From the NCBI RefSeq assembly GCF_028869115.1, contig NZ_CP079800.1, forward strand, positions 2,046,001-2,110,000: a stretch of DNA of 64,000 bases, in the 5' to 3' direction. Positions within the stretch are counted from its first letter, which is position 1. Each line of letters opens with the position of its first letter. The notes beneath the pieces were generated by a model, which ran no database searches, had not been told where the DNA came from, and was given only the letters and a program-made list of their open reading frames with translations. The stretch comes from Pseudemcibacter aquimaris. Lineage in GTDB: Bacteria; Pseudomonadota; Alphaproteobacteria; Sphingomonadales; Emcibacteraceae. A program made the translations under genes and the position numbers. Below, in pieces: positions 29,000-39,409 of this stretch.

Positions 29000-29791
29000 A
29001 TGAGCACGGAAAACGAATATATTGATTTTATCAACACGCTGGGCGATGCGGCCGCTGACGTCAGCCTTAAATTCTTTAAAAAACCGCTTGAGGTTCTAAG
29101 TAAAGGGCAAAAGCTAGGTACCGATTTCGATCCTGTAACGGTTGCCGACCGAAATACAGAATTTGTGATCCGTGAATTAATCCGTGAAAAATACCCGACC
29201 CATTCTATTATGGGTGAGGAACACGCCGACGAACAAAATAACGGCGATATGACATGGATCATTGACCCGATTGATGGCACACGTGCTTATATTACCGGCG
29301 TGCCCACATGGGGGACGCTCATCGCCCTTAAAAATGGTGATAATCATGAAATTGGTATGATTGATCAACCCTATTTAAAAGAACGTTTTATCGGCACTCC
29401 AAACGGCAGCACCATGAACGGTAAATCGATTAAATGTCGCCCATGCGATACGATTTTTAATGCCACCATTTCCACAACTGATCCATTACAGCTTTTTAAA
29501 GACGATGATGAACAGGACCGTTTTTTCCGCGTCGCAGCGGGTGCCAAAATGATGCGTAATGGTTATGATTGTTATGCTTACGCAATGGTCGCAATGGGGT
29601 TCATGGATGTGGTAATTGAAAGCGGCCTTGAAGCGTATGATATTCAGGGCATTATCCCTGTGGTCGAAGGCGCCGGCGGCATCGTCACCAACTGGCAAGG
29701 GGATAAAGTCACCGCTGGCGGTCAGGTTGTTGCCTGCGGTGACAAAAGATTACATGAACAAGTTATCGGACTACTGAATACGTCCATATAA
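29000..29791 (+). CDS. hisN: Histidinol-phosphatase, inositol monophosphatase family
   Basis: 263 residues. Metal and substrate motifs of the IMPase family are present: D(P)VTVADRNTE, GEEHAD, WIIDPIDGTRAYITG (DPIDGT signature) and a C-terminal YDIQGIIPVVEGAGG. The DGTRAY form (instead of DGTxNF) and GVPTWGTLIAL are typical of HisN-type histidinol-phosphatases, which make histidinol from its phosphate. A general inositol phosphatase role cannot be excluded. Its last 21 bp overlap the convergent hydrolase gene on the other strand. Confidence 0.88.
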   Translation: MSTENEYIDFINTLGDAAADVSLKFFKKPLEVLSKGQKLGTDFDPVTVADRNTEFVIRELIREKYPTHSIMGEEHADEQNNGDMTWIIDPIDGTRAYITGVPTWGTLIALKNGDNHEIGMIDQPYLKERFIGTPNGSTMNGKSIKCRPCDTIFNATISTTDPLQLFKDDDEQDRFFRVAAGAKMMRNGYDCYAYAMVAMGFMDVVIESGLEAYDIQGIIPVVEGAGGIVTNWQGDKVTAGGQVVACGDKRLHEQVIGLLNTSI

Positions 29792-30706
29792 AAACCGGTC
29801 AATCACAGTCCACATTTGATTTCGATATTCGTCACTCTCGCGGTAAAGCTCATGTCTTGCCCCTTCGATGGTTGTGACTTTTACATTATTCATTTTCGCA
29901 ATCAGCTTAAATGTGGTCTGGTTATTCACAACTTTTTCATCGCCGGAAAGAATAAATAGACAGGGTGTTTTAATTTTTTCCATAAAACCGCTGCTTTTGA
30001 TTTTTTTAATGCTGTTCATGGCACCCTTAAGCCAGCCATATGTCACACCCCCGACAAATAGATCAGGATTATGTTTTATAGCTTCCTGTGAATGATCATA
30101 ACGTTCCTGGTCATGGGTCAATCTTTCAAACGCATGATTATGATCAATCATACTTTTGCGTCTTGCTTGGCCCACGGCAAATATCCGAGACATACCAAGG
30201 AAATACATAATTTTAAAAAACAGTTTGGCAAAAAATCTTTTAAAAAAACCGCCATGCCCCATATCCGTGAAGGGGGACAACAATACCGCCTTATCCACCA
30301 CCCCGGGATAATCATGTAGGAACCGTAACGCCAGATGCGATCCCAATGAATGCGACACCAGAAATACAGGTAACCCAAGTTCCGCAGGGCGGACGATGTC
30401 TTCGGTAAATTCCTGTATATCCATCACGATGCGGCCAAAATCGGGGTTATGGCTTTTCCTGGGATTAGTAAGCATCCGGCCCGATAAACCCTGCCCGCGG
30501 TGATCCATGGTGAAAACGTGAAAGCCGCGTTTTTGAAAATCTTCAATGAATTCTTTATATTTCTCGATAAATTCCCGGTGCCCGTTAATTAAGAGTATTG
30601 TACCAATAGCCATTCCTTCCGCCGGAAACACACCATATCTGATGCTCACCCCGTCAGAAGTTTTAAAAAAATCGGTTGCTCCTTTATGCGGTAAAAATTT
30701 ATTCAT
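29771..30706 (-). CDS. Alpha/beta hydrolase, lysophospholipase (PldB-like)
   Basis: 311 residues. Serine aminopeptidase/S33 fold: ILLINGHREFIEKY, then TMDHRGQGLSGR, nucleophile in VSHSLGSHLAL, the Asp in LSGDEKVV and the His in GARHELYRE. The HG-type start and DHRGQGLS are typical of the PldB/monoglyceride lipase group, which cleaves lysophospholipids or monoacylglycerols. No signal peptide. It converges on hisN with a 21-bp overlap of coding ends. Its start has only a weak RBS. Confidence 0.88.
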   Translation of the reverse strand: MNKFLPHKGATDFFKTSDGVSIRYGVFPAEGMAIGTILLINGHREFIEKYKEFIEDFQKRGFHVFTMDHRGQGLSGRMLTNPRKSHNPDFGRIVMDIQEFTEDIVRPAELGLPVFLVSHSLGSHLALRFLHDYPGVVDKAVLLSPFTDMGHGGFFKRFFAKLFFKIMYFLGMSRIFAVGQARRKSMIDHNHAFERLTHDQERYDHSQEAIKHNPDLFVGGVTYGWLKGAMNSIKKIKSSGFMEKIKTPCLFILSGDEKVVNNQTTFKLIAKMNNVKVTTIEGARHELYRESDEYRNQMWTVIDRFLYGRIQ

Positions 30707-30770
30707 TTAATATTTTCAAAATTGTCACATAAAAATAATACATTATTGACGTAAAAAGAAAATAATGCAC

Positions 30771-30800
30771 TTGACTTACATGTTATCTAATCATTATTTT
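30771..30800 (+). promoter_or_regulatory. Putative promoter of the peroxiredoxin gene
   Basis: TTGACT at 30771-30776 and TATTTT at 30795-30800 with an 18-bp spacer, about 45 bp before the ATG. No obvious OxyR-type dyad overlaps it. Confidence 0.4.
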
Positions 30801-30845
30801 TAAAACTTTCCAACTAAATTACATTTTCATTCAGGAGAAAATAAA

Positions 30846-31445
30846 ATGTCACTTATCGGTCAAAGAGCACCGGATTTCACTGCTCAAACAGTCATGGAAA
30901 ATGACGAAATTAAAGAAATCAATCTACATGAATATCTGGATGGCGACTACGGCCTAGTTTTCTTCTATCCACTTGACTTCACATTTGTATGTCCATCTGA
31001 AATTCTTGCGTTCTCAAACCGCATGGACAAATTTAAAGAACTTGGTTGTAAAGTTCTTGGCGTTAGTGTCGACAGTCAATTCTCTCACTATGCATGGCGT
31101 AACACAGATGTAAACAAGGGCGGTATTGGTTCTATCAATTTCCCACTTGTTGCTGACCTTACAAAGAAAATCGCAACTGATTATGGCGTACTTATCGATG
31201 GTGCTGGTGTTGCGCTTCGTGGTTCATTCCTAATCGATAAAGCGGGTAATATCCGTCACTATGTGATCAATGACCTGCCACTTGGTCGTAACGTTGACGA
31301 AAGCGTTCGTATGGTTGAAGCACTTCAATTCCATGAAGCACACGGCGAAGTTTGCCCTGCTGGTTGGAACAAAGGTGACGATGGCATGACACCAAACGCA
31401 GACGGTGTTGCGAGCTATCTTGAAAGTCACGCTGACGAGCTTTAA
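30846..31445 (+). CDS. Typical 2-Cys peroxiredoxin (AhpC/TSA)
   Basis: 199 residues. Peroxidatic Cys in DFTFVCPSE and resolving Cys in HGEVCPAGW, with the conserved GGIGSINFPLVAD loop, make this a typical 2-Cys peroxiredoxin. It reduces hydrogen peroxide and organic peroxides in the cytosol using a thioredoxin-like donor. AGGAG RBS, its own promoter and its own terminator indicate a single-gene unit, probably well expressed. No ahpF lies beside it. Confidence 0.96.
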   Translation: MSLIGQRAPDFTAQTVMENDEIKEINLHEYLDGDYGLVFFYPLDFTFVCPSEILAFSNRMDKFKELGCKVLGVSVDSQFSHYAWRNTDVNKGGIGSINFPLVADLTKKIATDYGVLIDGAGVALRGSFLIDKAGNIRHYVINDLPLGRNVDESVRMVEALQFHEAHGEVCPAGWNKGDDGMTPNADGVASYLESHADEL

Positions 31446-31474
31446 TTCTTACTGAATTAAGAACTGATAAAAGA

Positions 31475-31504
31475 AAAGCCCGCTTTGAACAAGCGGGCTT
31501 TTTT
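31475..31504 (+). terminator. Strong intrinsic terminator, probably bidirectional
   Basis: AAAGCCCGCTT pairs with AAGCGGGCTTT, followed by a T run to 31504. On the minus strand the same stem ends in TTTTCTTTT, so it can also end the convergent symporter gene. Confidence 0.92.
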
Positions 31505-31525
31505 AATGGATTAATTTAAATCCTA

Positions 31526-32770
31526 TTAGATATTCGGATCGCGTCTGAACTCATCCAGGTCAATCTCATCTTCCCATTTGGCAACTGCGGTACATACGGC
31601 AAGGTCACCGGTTACATTCACCGTTGTACGACACATATCAAGTGGACGATCAAACGGAAGTAAGAAACCAACAACTAATGCTGTTTGATCAGCAGAAATA
31701 CCCATCACACTTAATACACCCGCCAACAGGAACAAGCTCGCTGATGGAACAGCTGCTGTACCAATTGAAGCAATCGTCGTGGTAAGCGCGATTAGACCAT
31801 AATCGACTAAACTCAGTTCAATACCGAATGACTGCGCAACAAACACGGCCACCGTTCCTACATAAATACCGGTACCGTCCATGTTTATAGTCGCGCCTAG
31901 CGGGATTACAGATGAAGCAACAGGTGGCTTAATACCAAGGTTATCCTCAGCCACAGCAATTGTTACAGGCATTGTCGCGCTACTTGATGATGTGGAAAAG
32001 GCCACCAGTTGTGCGTCAATAATATCTTTAAAGAAACGAATAGCAGGAAGCCCAAGAACAAATCGAATTAAACTACCGTGCATAATCACGACGTGGAGTA
32101 TACAACCCGCAATAATGGTACCCGCGAGTGGGAAAATATCCAATAACGTTTCAGCACCGCGCGTTCCGGCGACAGCCGCAATCAATGCGAAAACGCCGAA
32201 TGGTGCCACTTCCATAATGATATGGGTAATTTTAAGCACAACTTCAGACGCACTTTCCATTAAATCTGCAACAGGTTTTGCTTTTTCACCAGCAAGCATA
32301 ATACCGATACCAAACATAATCGCGAAAAAGATAACAGCCAGAATATCACCTTCAGCAAGGGCCATTACAGGGTTCGCAGGGATAATATTCATTAATTGGG
32401 TGCTTAATGGGACCGGGTCCGCCGTCTGCATTGGTTCACCGCCAGTGATTGAAACGCCGACACCTGGCTGGATAACTGCAGCCAACGTTAAACCAATAAA
32501 AATAGCAACTGCAGTGGTACCCATATACAGACCTAATGTCTTAATACCAATTGAACCAAGTTTCTTGGGGCTCCCCATTGAAACAACACCAGATACGAGA
32601 GTAACAAAAATTAGAGGCACAACAATCATTCTGATTAATTTTACAAATAAATCCCCAATCCATTTGATGTTGGCGGCCATTTCCCCAAGTAAAGTCCCCG
32701 CAATAACCCCAAGTATAAGCGCAAGTACAATACGCTTCCAAAGCTTCATTTCAAACCAGGCTTTTACCAT
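31526..32770 (-). CDS. Dicarboxylate/amino acid:cation symporter (DAACS)
   Basis: 414 residues, eight predicted membrane helices plus two re-entrant loops. Family hallmarks: the Ser-rich hairpin AFSTSSSSATMPVT, the NMDGTGIYVG helix (sodium site), and FDRPLDMCRTTVNVTGD, which lines the substrate carboxylate. It imports glutamate, aspartate or C4-dicarboxylates with Na+ or H+; the exact substrate cannot be read from the motifs. The MCRT form with Arg suits an acidic substrate. RBS AGGGA. Single gene sharing a terminator with the peroxiredoxin. Confidence 0.94.
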   Translation of the reverse strand: MVKAWFEMKLWKRIVLALILGVIAGTLLGEMAANIKWIGDLFVKLIRMIVVPLIFVTLVSGVVSMGSPKKLGSIGIKTLGLYMGTTAVAIFIGLTLAAVIQPGVGVSITGGEPMQTADPVPLSTQLMNIIPANPVMALAEGDILAVIFFAIMFGIGIMLAGEKAKPVADLMESASEVVLKITHIIMEVAPFGVFALIAAVAGTRGAETLLDIFPLAGTIIAGCILHVVIMHGSLIRFVLGLPAIRFFKDIIDAQLVAFSTSSSSATMPVTIAVAEDNLGIKPPVASSVIPLGATINMDGTGIYVGTVAVFVAQSFGIELSLVDYGLIALTTTIASIGTAAVPSASLFLLAGVLSVMGISADQTALVVGFLLPFDRPLDMCRTTVNVTGDLAVCTAVAKWEDEIDLDEFRRDPNI

Positions 32771-32936
32771 TTTTGATATTCCCTACCTCTTTAAGAATTT
32801 TTGATTATATTTTTGTTAAAGGATGACTATATAGCAGCATATCCAATTCTAAAAGATTTTTTATAAGGCATGATAAAAACGTGATTGCCAATGATATCAA
32901 TATAAACTAGTCTGCGCCCGACGATAAAAAATCCGC

Positions 32937-33013
<77 letters not shown>

Positions 33014-33137
33014 GTAACTTATTGATATACAAAAATAAAAACAACTTACCTTATTCCATATCTATATAAAAAGACAGTCAGCAAGCAAATAGCAATCACT
33101 CTACAAAATTTGAACAATACACTTTTAATTACAAAGT

Positions 33138-33175
33138 GAGGTGTAGAGTTAATTGTTCAACTAACTTCTACACCT
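33138..33175 (-). terminator. Long stem-loop after the anchor protein gene
   Basis: GAGGTGTAGA pairs perfectly with TCTACACCTC and extends through GTTA/TAAC with one bulged base. It lies 12 bp beyond the stop of the minus-strand gene at 33187. The T tract is imperfect. Confidence 0.6.
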
Positions 33176-33186
33176 CTATGATTATG

Positions 33187-33768
33187 TTATTTTACACCAG
33201 TGATTTTATAAGTGCCTTTTGTACTTAATATCACCTTTAAGTCACCATCACTTTCGTTTCTGAAATACCAGCCATGTGAACCGGTAAATGGTGCTGTAAA
33301 TGTACCTAGGGCACTTCTTCCTGTGCTGTCAGCAAAGCTTTCGTAAAATCCAGTGGTGTCGCCTTCTGGCTCACCATGGAAATCGTAATAAATTTCGCCT
33401 TCTTCAACGGCCCATTCGAAAATCATTCTGTCGCCTTTATTCATATCAAACTTATATTCAAGTTGACCGCCTAATGGCACGTCGATTGTGGCAACATCTT
33501 TTTTCATGTTGGTAAATTCGTCTGTGCGTTCATCACCAACGGTGCCACTTGCGATAATATTGGCGGCACTTGATCCAGAATTTTTAATCTCACCCATGGA
33601 TTTTAATCCCAAGGCACTGCCGACACCTGTAGGGTCAACACCATATTCAGACGGCAGCACGACTGTTACAGCAAGCACACCCGCCACGGCAGCGGCAATG
33701 ATAGTTGATTTAATAAGTTTTTCACTCGATGGAAGCTCAGCTTCTGTTGGTATATTAGAGTTATACAT
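33187..33768 (-). CDS. Transmembrane anchor protein of a metal-resistance cluster
   Basis: 193 residues with RBS AAGGA. A short cytosolic N-terminus (MYNSNIPTEAELPSSEKL) leads to one helix (about 22-41), then a conserved EYGVDPTGVGSALGLKSMGEIK segment and a periplasmic beta-rich domain (PLGGQLEYKF..., FHGEPEG, HGWYFRNES). This layout is familiar from proteins annotated as transmembrane anchor proteins that sit beside hupE and czc/cus genes in many proteobacteria. The molecular role is not established. It lies 24 bp downstream of the hupE-like gene and is the last gene of the operon. Confidence 0.82.
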   Translation of the reverse strand: MYNSNIPTEAELPSSEKLIKSTIIAAAVAGVLAVTVVLPSEYGVDPTGVGSALGLKSMGEIKNSGSSAANIIASGTVGDERTDEFTNMKKDVATIDVPLGGQLEYKFDMNKGDRMIFEWAVEEGEIYYDFHGEPEGDTTGFYESFADSTGRSALGTFTAPFTGSHGWYFRNESDGDLKVILSTKGTYKITGVK

Positions 33769-33792
33769 ATTTTTTTCCTTTAAGAATTAGTT

Positions 33793-34506
33793 TTAAGCGA
33801 CGAAATAACCAGTGATCTGATACCACATAAGGAGAAATCCTAGCATCATGACAAAGGCATTCACTGTGTAAGCATTTTTGATGAAACTGTTTGTTTTGCG
33901 CCAATATGAAATAGCGATCAAAATAACAGCTAGGGCAAGAATCTGCCCAATTTCCACACCGATATTAAAGAAGATCAAGTTTGGAAGTAAACCGTCCGGT
34001 GATAGTTCATAATCTTGGATTTTGGTCGCAAGGCCGTAACCATGGAACAATCCGAAAACCAGCGTCGCTATTTTTGTATTTGGTTGGTAATTGAACCAAC
34101 GTTGAAACGCACCCATATTATCAAGGGACTTGTAAACAACGGAAAATCCAATAATTGCATCAATGATATAAGCACTAACACTTATTTCCATTAATACGCC
34201 GCTTAAAAGCGTAACAATGTGACCAACAGCAAAAATCGTGACATAAATGGTCACGTCTTTTAACTTATATAAAAAGAAAATAACGCCAAACAGAAACAAT
34301 AGATGATCATAACCAGTCATCATATGTTTAGCGCCAAGGTAAATAAAGGGAATGGGAGCTACACCCGATATTGTCTGTACATAATTTTTATCACCTTCCG
34401 TGATACCATGGGCGAATACATCGCCAGTCATACCGACAAAGATTGCCAGAATGGATAACAGCAAAAATAACATTGAATGTTTATTTGCCTTAAAAGAGTT
34501 AATCAT
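33793..34506 (-). CDS. HupE/UreJ-family membrane protein
   Basis: 237 residues with RBS GAGGT. Hydrophobic N-terminus (possible signal peptide ending VFA/H) followed by about six membrane helices. Family features: YLGAKHMMTGYDHLLFLFGVIFF (the conserved H...GxDH segment), FTVGH-type IFAVGHIVTLL, a central Glu-containing helix, LVFGLFHGYGLA and FNIGVEIGQ. HupE/UreJ proteins are linked to nickel or cobalt uptake; members in czc/cus-type clusters probably handle other metals. Placed between the His-rich protein and the anchor protein genes. Confidence 0.9.
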   Translation of the reverse strand: MINSFKANKHSMLFLLLSILAIFVGMTGDVFAHGITEGDKNYVQTISGVAPIPFIYLGAKHMMTGYDHLLFLFGVIFFLYKLKDVTIYVTIFAVGHIVTLLSGVLMEISVSAYIIDAIIGFSVVYKSLDNMGAFQRWFNYQPNTKIATLVFGLFHGYGLATKIQDYELSPDGLLPNLIFFNIGVEIGQILALAVILIAISYWRKTNSFIKNAYTVNAFVMMLGFLLMWYQITGYFVA

Positions 34507-34618
34507 TTTAACCTCATTTAAATTTTTTGTTGTCGTCGAACCAATTGATATGTGTGTTCATAATGATTTGGACGACATAAGTTCTGAATTTAAGTTAGTT
34601 TATTATTTTGACTTGTAT

Positions 34619-35053
34619 TTAAATCCGAAATCTCTGCGTAAACATATATGTTTTTCTGTTTTTTACAGAATTACTGAAAATTAAATCCCACGCCCGGTAT
34701 CTGTAGCCATCCTCAAAGGGATATATTTGAATGAAGAAGGAAAGAGAAAAGAAAAAATTCTCTATCGCAGGGTATTGATTATAAGAAATTAATCTTGCTT
34801 GATTATTCTGAACCTGCTGGCCATTTTTCAGCAACAAATCGTTGAGATAATCAGATGCCTCATAATGTAATGCGTAATGATCTTCCGGCTCATTCAGATG
34901 CTGTTGTTCATGCTCATGATAACTTGCATGATCAGTAACTTTTTCATGTTCATAATAATTATGCAATGCGTAGAGAACGTCATGCGAGTACCATGATGAA
35001 AACAGCGGTACTATCATCGACAAAATCAAAATGAATATATTTAATTTTCGCAT
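34619..35053 (-). CDS. Small exported His-rich protein
   Basis: 144 residues from the ATG at 35053 (AGAGAACG upstream). A hydrophobic N-terminus (IFILILSMIVPLFSSWYS) acts as signal peptide or anchor. It is followed by a segment dense in His and Glu (HNYYEHEKVTDHASYHEHEQ, then HLNEPEDHYALHYE), well suited to binding Zn, Co, Ni or Cu in the periplasm. A second hydrophobic patch (FFFSLSFFIQIYPF) lies near residue 105. No named family. It sits 47 bp after the truncated RND pump gene and upstream of the hupE-like gene, supporting a metal role. Confidence 0.7.
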   Translation of the reverse strand: MRKLNIFILILSMIVPLFSSWYSHDVLYALHNYYEHEKVTDHASYHEHEQQHLNEPEDHYALHYEASDYLNDLLLKNGQQVQNNQARLISYNQYPAIENFFFSLSFFIQIYPFEDGYRYRAWDLIFSNSVKNRKTYMFTQRFRI

Positions 35054-35100
35054 TTCGTTCTCTAAATTAATTTTATGCAAAGTATTCCGTTTACTGGCGT

Positions 35101-37471
<2,371 letters not shown>

Positions 37472-37593
37472 TGTTACGTTCCTTTCGTTTGTTAAGCATG
37501 TTTGTTGTCGATGAAAAGAAAATAACAATTGCAATAAATTAAAAGAATATAGATAATATGAAAAAGTTTATTTCAAAAAATGGAATAATATAA

Positions 37594-38493
37594 ATGGATA
37601 ATTTGCGTTTAATGAACATCTTTTCCGTGGTAGCAGAAAGCAATGGATTTGCCGCCGCAGCAAGACGGCTTGCCATGTCACCGCCAAGCGTTACTCGCGC
37701 CGTATCGGAACTGGAAAATGAACTCGGCGCAAAATTATTTCACCGCACCACCAGAACTGTACGGTTAACTGAAATCGGTGAAAATTATTTACAGGACGTA
37801 AGAAGAATTATTGATGATGTTAACGCGGCCAATGCCGCGGTCACCGGATTACGCGCCGCACCCGTTGGGGGAATGTCGGTTACGGCCCCCGTGTTATTCG
37901 GGCAAATGTATATTGCCCCCACCATCAGTAAATATTTAAAAAAATGGCCCGACACCCAAATACACGCATTATTCCTTGATCGGGTCGTCAATATGTTAGA
38001 GGAAGGAATGGATGTCGCCGTCAGGATCGGCCATTTACCGGATTCAAACATGCGAGCGGTTAGAGTGGGACAGGTCCGCGTGATTACCTGCGCATCACCA
38101 AAGTATCTTGAAAAACATGGTATCCCTAATCACCCGCGTGAACTAACGGATCATCAAACTATTTCGTCACTTGCGCTGAACCCCACGCCAAAATGGCGAT
38201 TTTGCATTGATGGTAAGGATCGGTACGTAAACGTCAAACCACGCTTGACTAGCACATCAAATGGCGGGGCCATTTCTGCGGCCTGTTCCGGGCTTGGCAT
38301 TACAAGATTGATATCATATCAAGTGGCGCCAGATCTTACGAAAGGATCATTAAAAACAGTACTTGAAGAATTTGAATTACCAAAATTACCCATTCACATC
38401 CTTCACCGCGAAGAGCAAGGCGGCAGCGCCAAAATTCGTGAATTCATCGATATGTTAAAAACCGATTTACGCGCAAATCCGAATATTAATTGA
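37594..38493 (+). CDS. LysR-family transcriptional regulator
   Basis: 299 residues. N-terminal winged helix (1-60: VVAESNGFAAAARRLAMSPPSVTRAVSELENELGAKLFHRT) and a C-terminal LysR substrate-binding domain (about 90-295). The segment APVLFGQMYIAP and the ending GLGITRLISYQVAPDL are typical of the subgroup that often controls AhpD-like or oxidoreductase genes next door. It probably regulates the divergent AhpD-like gene; inducer unknown. Confidence 0.93.
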   Translation: MDNLRLMNIFSVVAESNGFAAAARRLAMSPPSVTRAVSELENELGAKLFHRTTRTVRLTEIGENYLQDVRRIIDDVNAANAAVTGLRAAPVGGMSVTAPVLFGQMYIAPTISKYLKKWPDTQIHALFLDRVVNMLEEGMDVAVRIGHLPDSNMRAVRVGQVRVITCASPKYLEKHGIPNHPRELTDHQTISSLALNPTPKWRFCIDGKDRYVNVKPRLTSTSNGGAISAACSGLGITRLISYQVAPDLTKGSLKTVLEEFELPKLPIHILHREEQGGSAKIREFIDMLKTDLRANPNIN

Positions 38494-38501
38494 TATAAAA
38501 A

Positions 38502-38526
38502 AAGAAGAGGGCTAAACCCTCTTCTT
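38502..38526. terminator. Bidirectional terminator between convergent genes
   Basis: GAAGAGGG pairs with CCCTCTTC around a CTAAA loop, with an A run on the left and a T-rich right side. It can end both the LysR gene and the convergent methyltransferase gene. Confidence 0.75.
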
Positions 38527-38554
38527 CAATAAAATTAATTTTTGAATTGTGCAA

Positions 38555-39352
38555 TTAATGCATCGGTTTTGCGAATTTCAGTGTGTAACGATCACTTTCA
38601 CCGATTGCTTTTAATCCGTTTTGAATTTCTTCCAGATTATTTTCATCAAGTCCATTTTTTGAAAGCACAGGTGGTAGGTTCCACACACCACCCGGATGAT
38701 CTTTCGGATCTTTTGGATTAGCATTAATTTGCGATGTCCCCAGATAAATAAAGCCGATCGCTTCAGCATCCTTAATCATACAAGGTTCACATGTATATCC
38801 ATTACCGTCACCCGCATCATTACTACGGTGATCCACCATGCCTAAAATGCCACCTGGTTTCAGTGTTTTATAAAAAGCACGTAATTTTTCAAATTCACTT
38901 CTGCCGGTCCAGTTATGGTAATTTCTAAAGGATAGAACCATGTCTGCTGAATTTTCTTCACCGTAAACTGATCCGGAAAGCGGCACCATCGTTACATTAC
39001 CGTATAATTCTGGGTTTGCAGCAAGGCGTGCTTGTTCACGTTTATATCCGTCTGTTCCTTCATCGGAAGTCGCACTAACATATTTACCGTTTCGGTTTAA
39101 GTAAGGCGCTAATACTTCTTGATACCAGCCACCGCCAGGTGCGATTTCAACAACGGTCATATTATCTTTAATGCCAAAAAAGTTCAGTGTTTCAACCGGA
39201 TTACGGTATTTATCGCGTGCCTTATTTGCTTCTGATCTGTGATCACCTGCCAAAACCTCTTCAAGCGATTGAGCATGCGTCACAGAAAACATGTTTAATG
39301 AAATGGCTGCTACACTGATTAATTTTACGATACGTCCTAATTTATAAGTCAT
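38555..39352 (-). CDS. Exported class I SAM-dependent methyltransferase (COG4798-like)
   Basis: 265 residues with RBS GGGGACC. A signal peptide (1-27, ending THA/Q) precedes a methyltransferase fold: MTVVEIAPGGGWYQEVLAPYL is motif I, then YVSATSD, MVLSFRNYHNW (motif IV-like) and LKPGGILGMVDHR (post-I/VI). Proteins of this exported group are known but their acceptor is not, and SAM is not known to be available in the periplasm. Two Cys in YTCEPCMI could form a disulfide or bind metal. It lies 57 bp downstream of an exported M20-like protein gene on the same strand. Confidence 0.88.
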   Translation of the reverse strand: MTYKLGRIVKLISVAAISLNMFSVTHAQSLEEVLAGDHRSEANKARDKYRNPVETLNFFGIKDNMTVVEIAPGGGWYQEVLAPYLNRNGKYVSATSDEGTDGYKREQARLAANPELYGNVTMVPLSGSVYGEENSADMVLSFRNYHNWTGRSEFEKLRAFYKTLKPGGILGMVDHRSNDAGDGNGYTCEPCMIKDAEAIGFIYLGTSQINANPKDPKDHPGGVWNLPPVLSKNGLDENNLEEIQNGLKAIGESDRYTLKFAKPMH

Positions 39353-39409
39353 TTTGGGTCCCCTAATATTTGACTTTGGAATTATGCATTCATTATTAAA
39401 TACATTAAT

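Noticed and set aside
31881-32804. 307-residue frame antisense to the symporter gene
   Set aside because: It is the reverse-strand shadow of a clear DAACS transporter, rich in Ile/Thr/Pro and with no RBS or family match.
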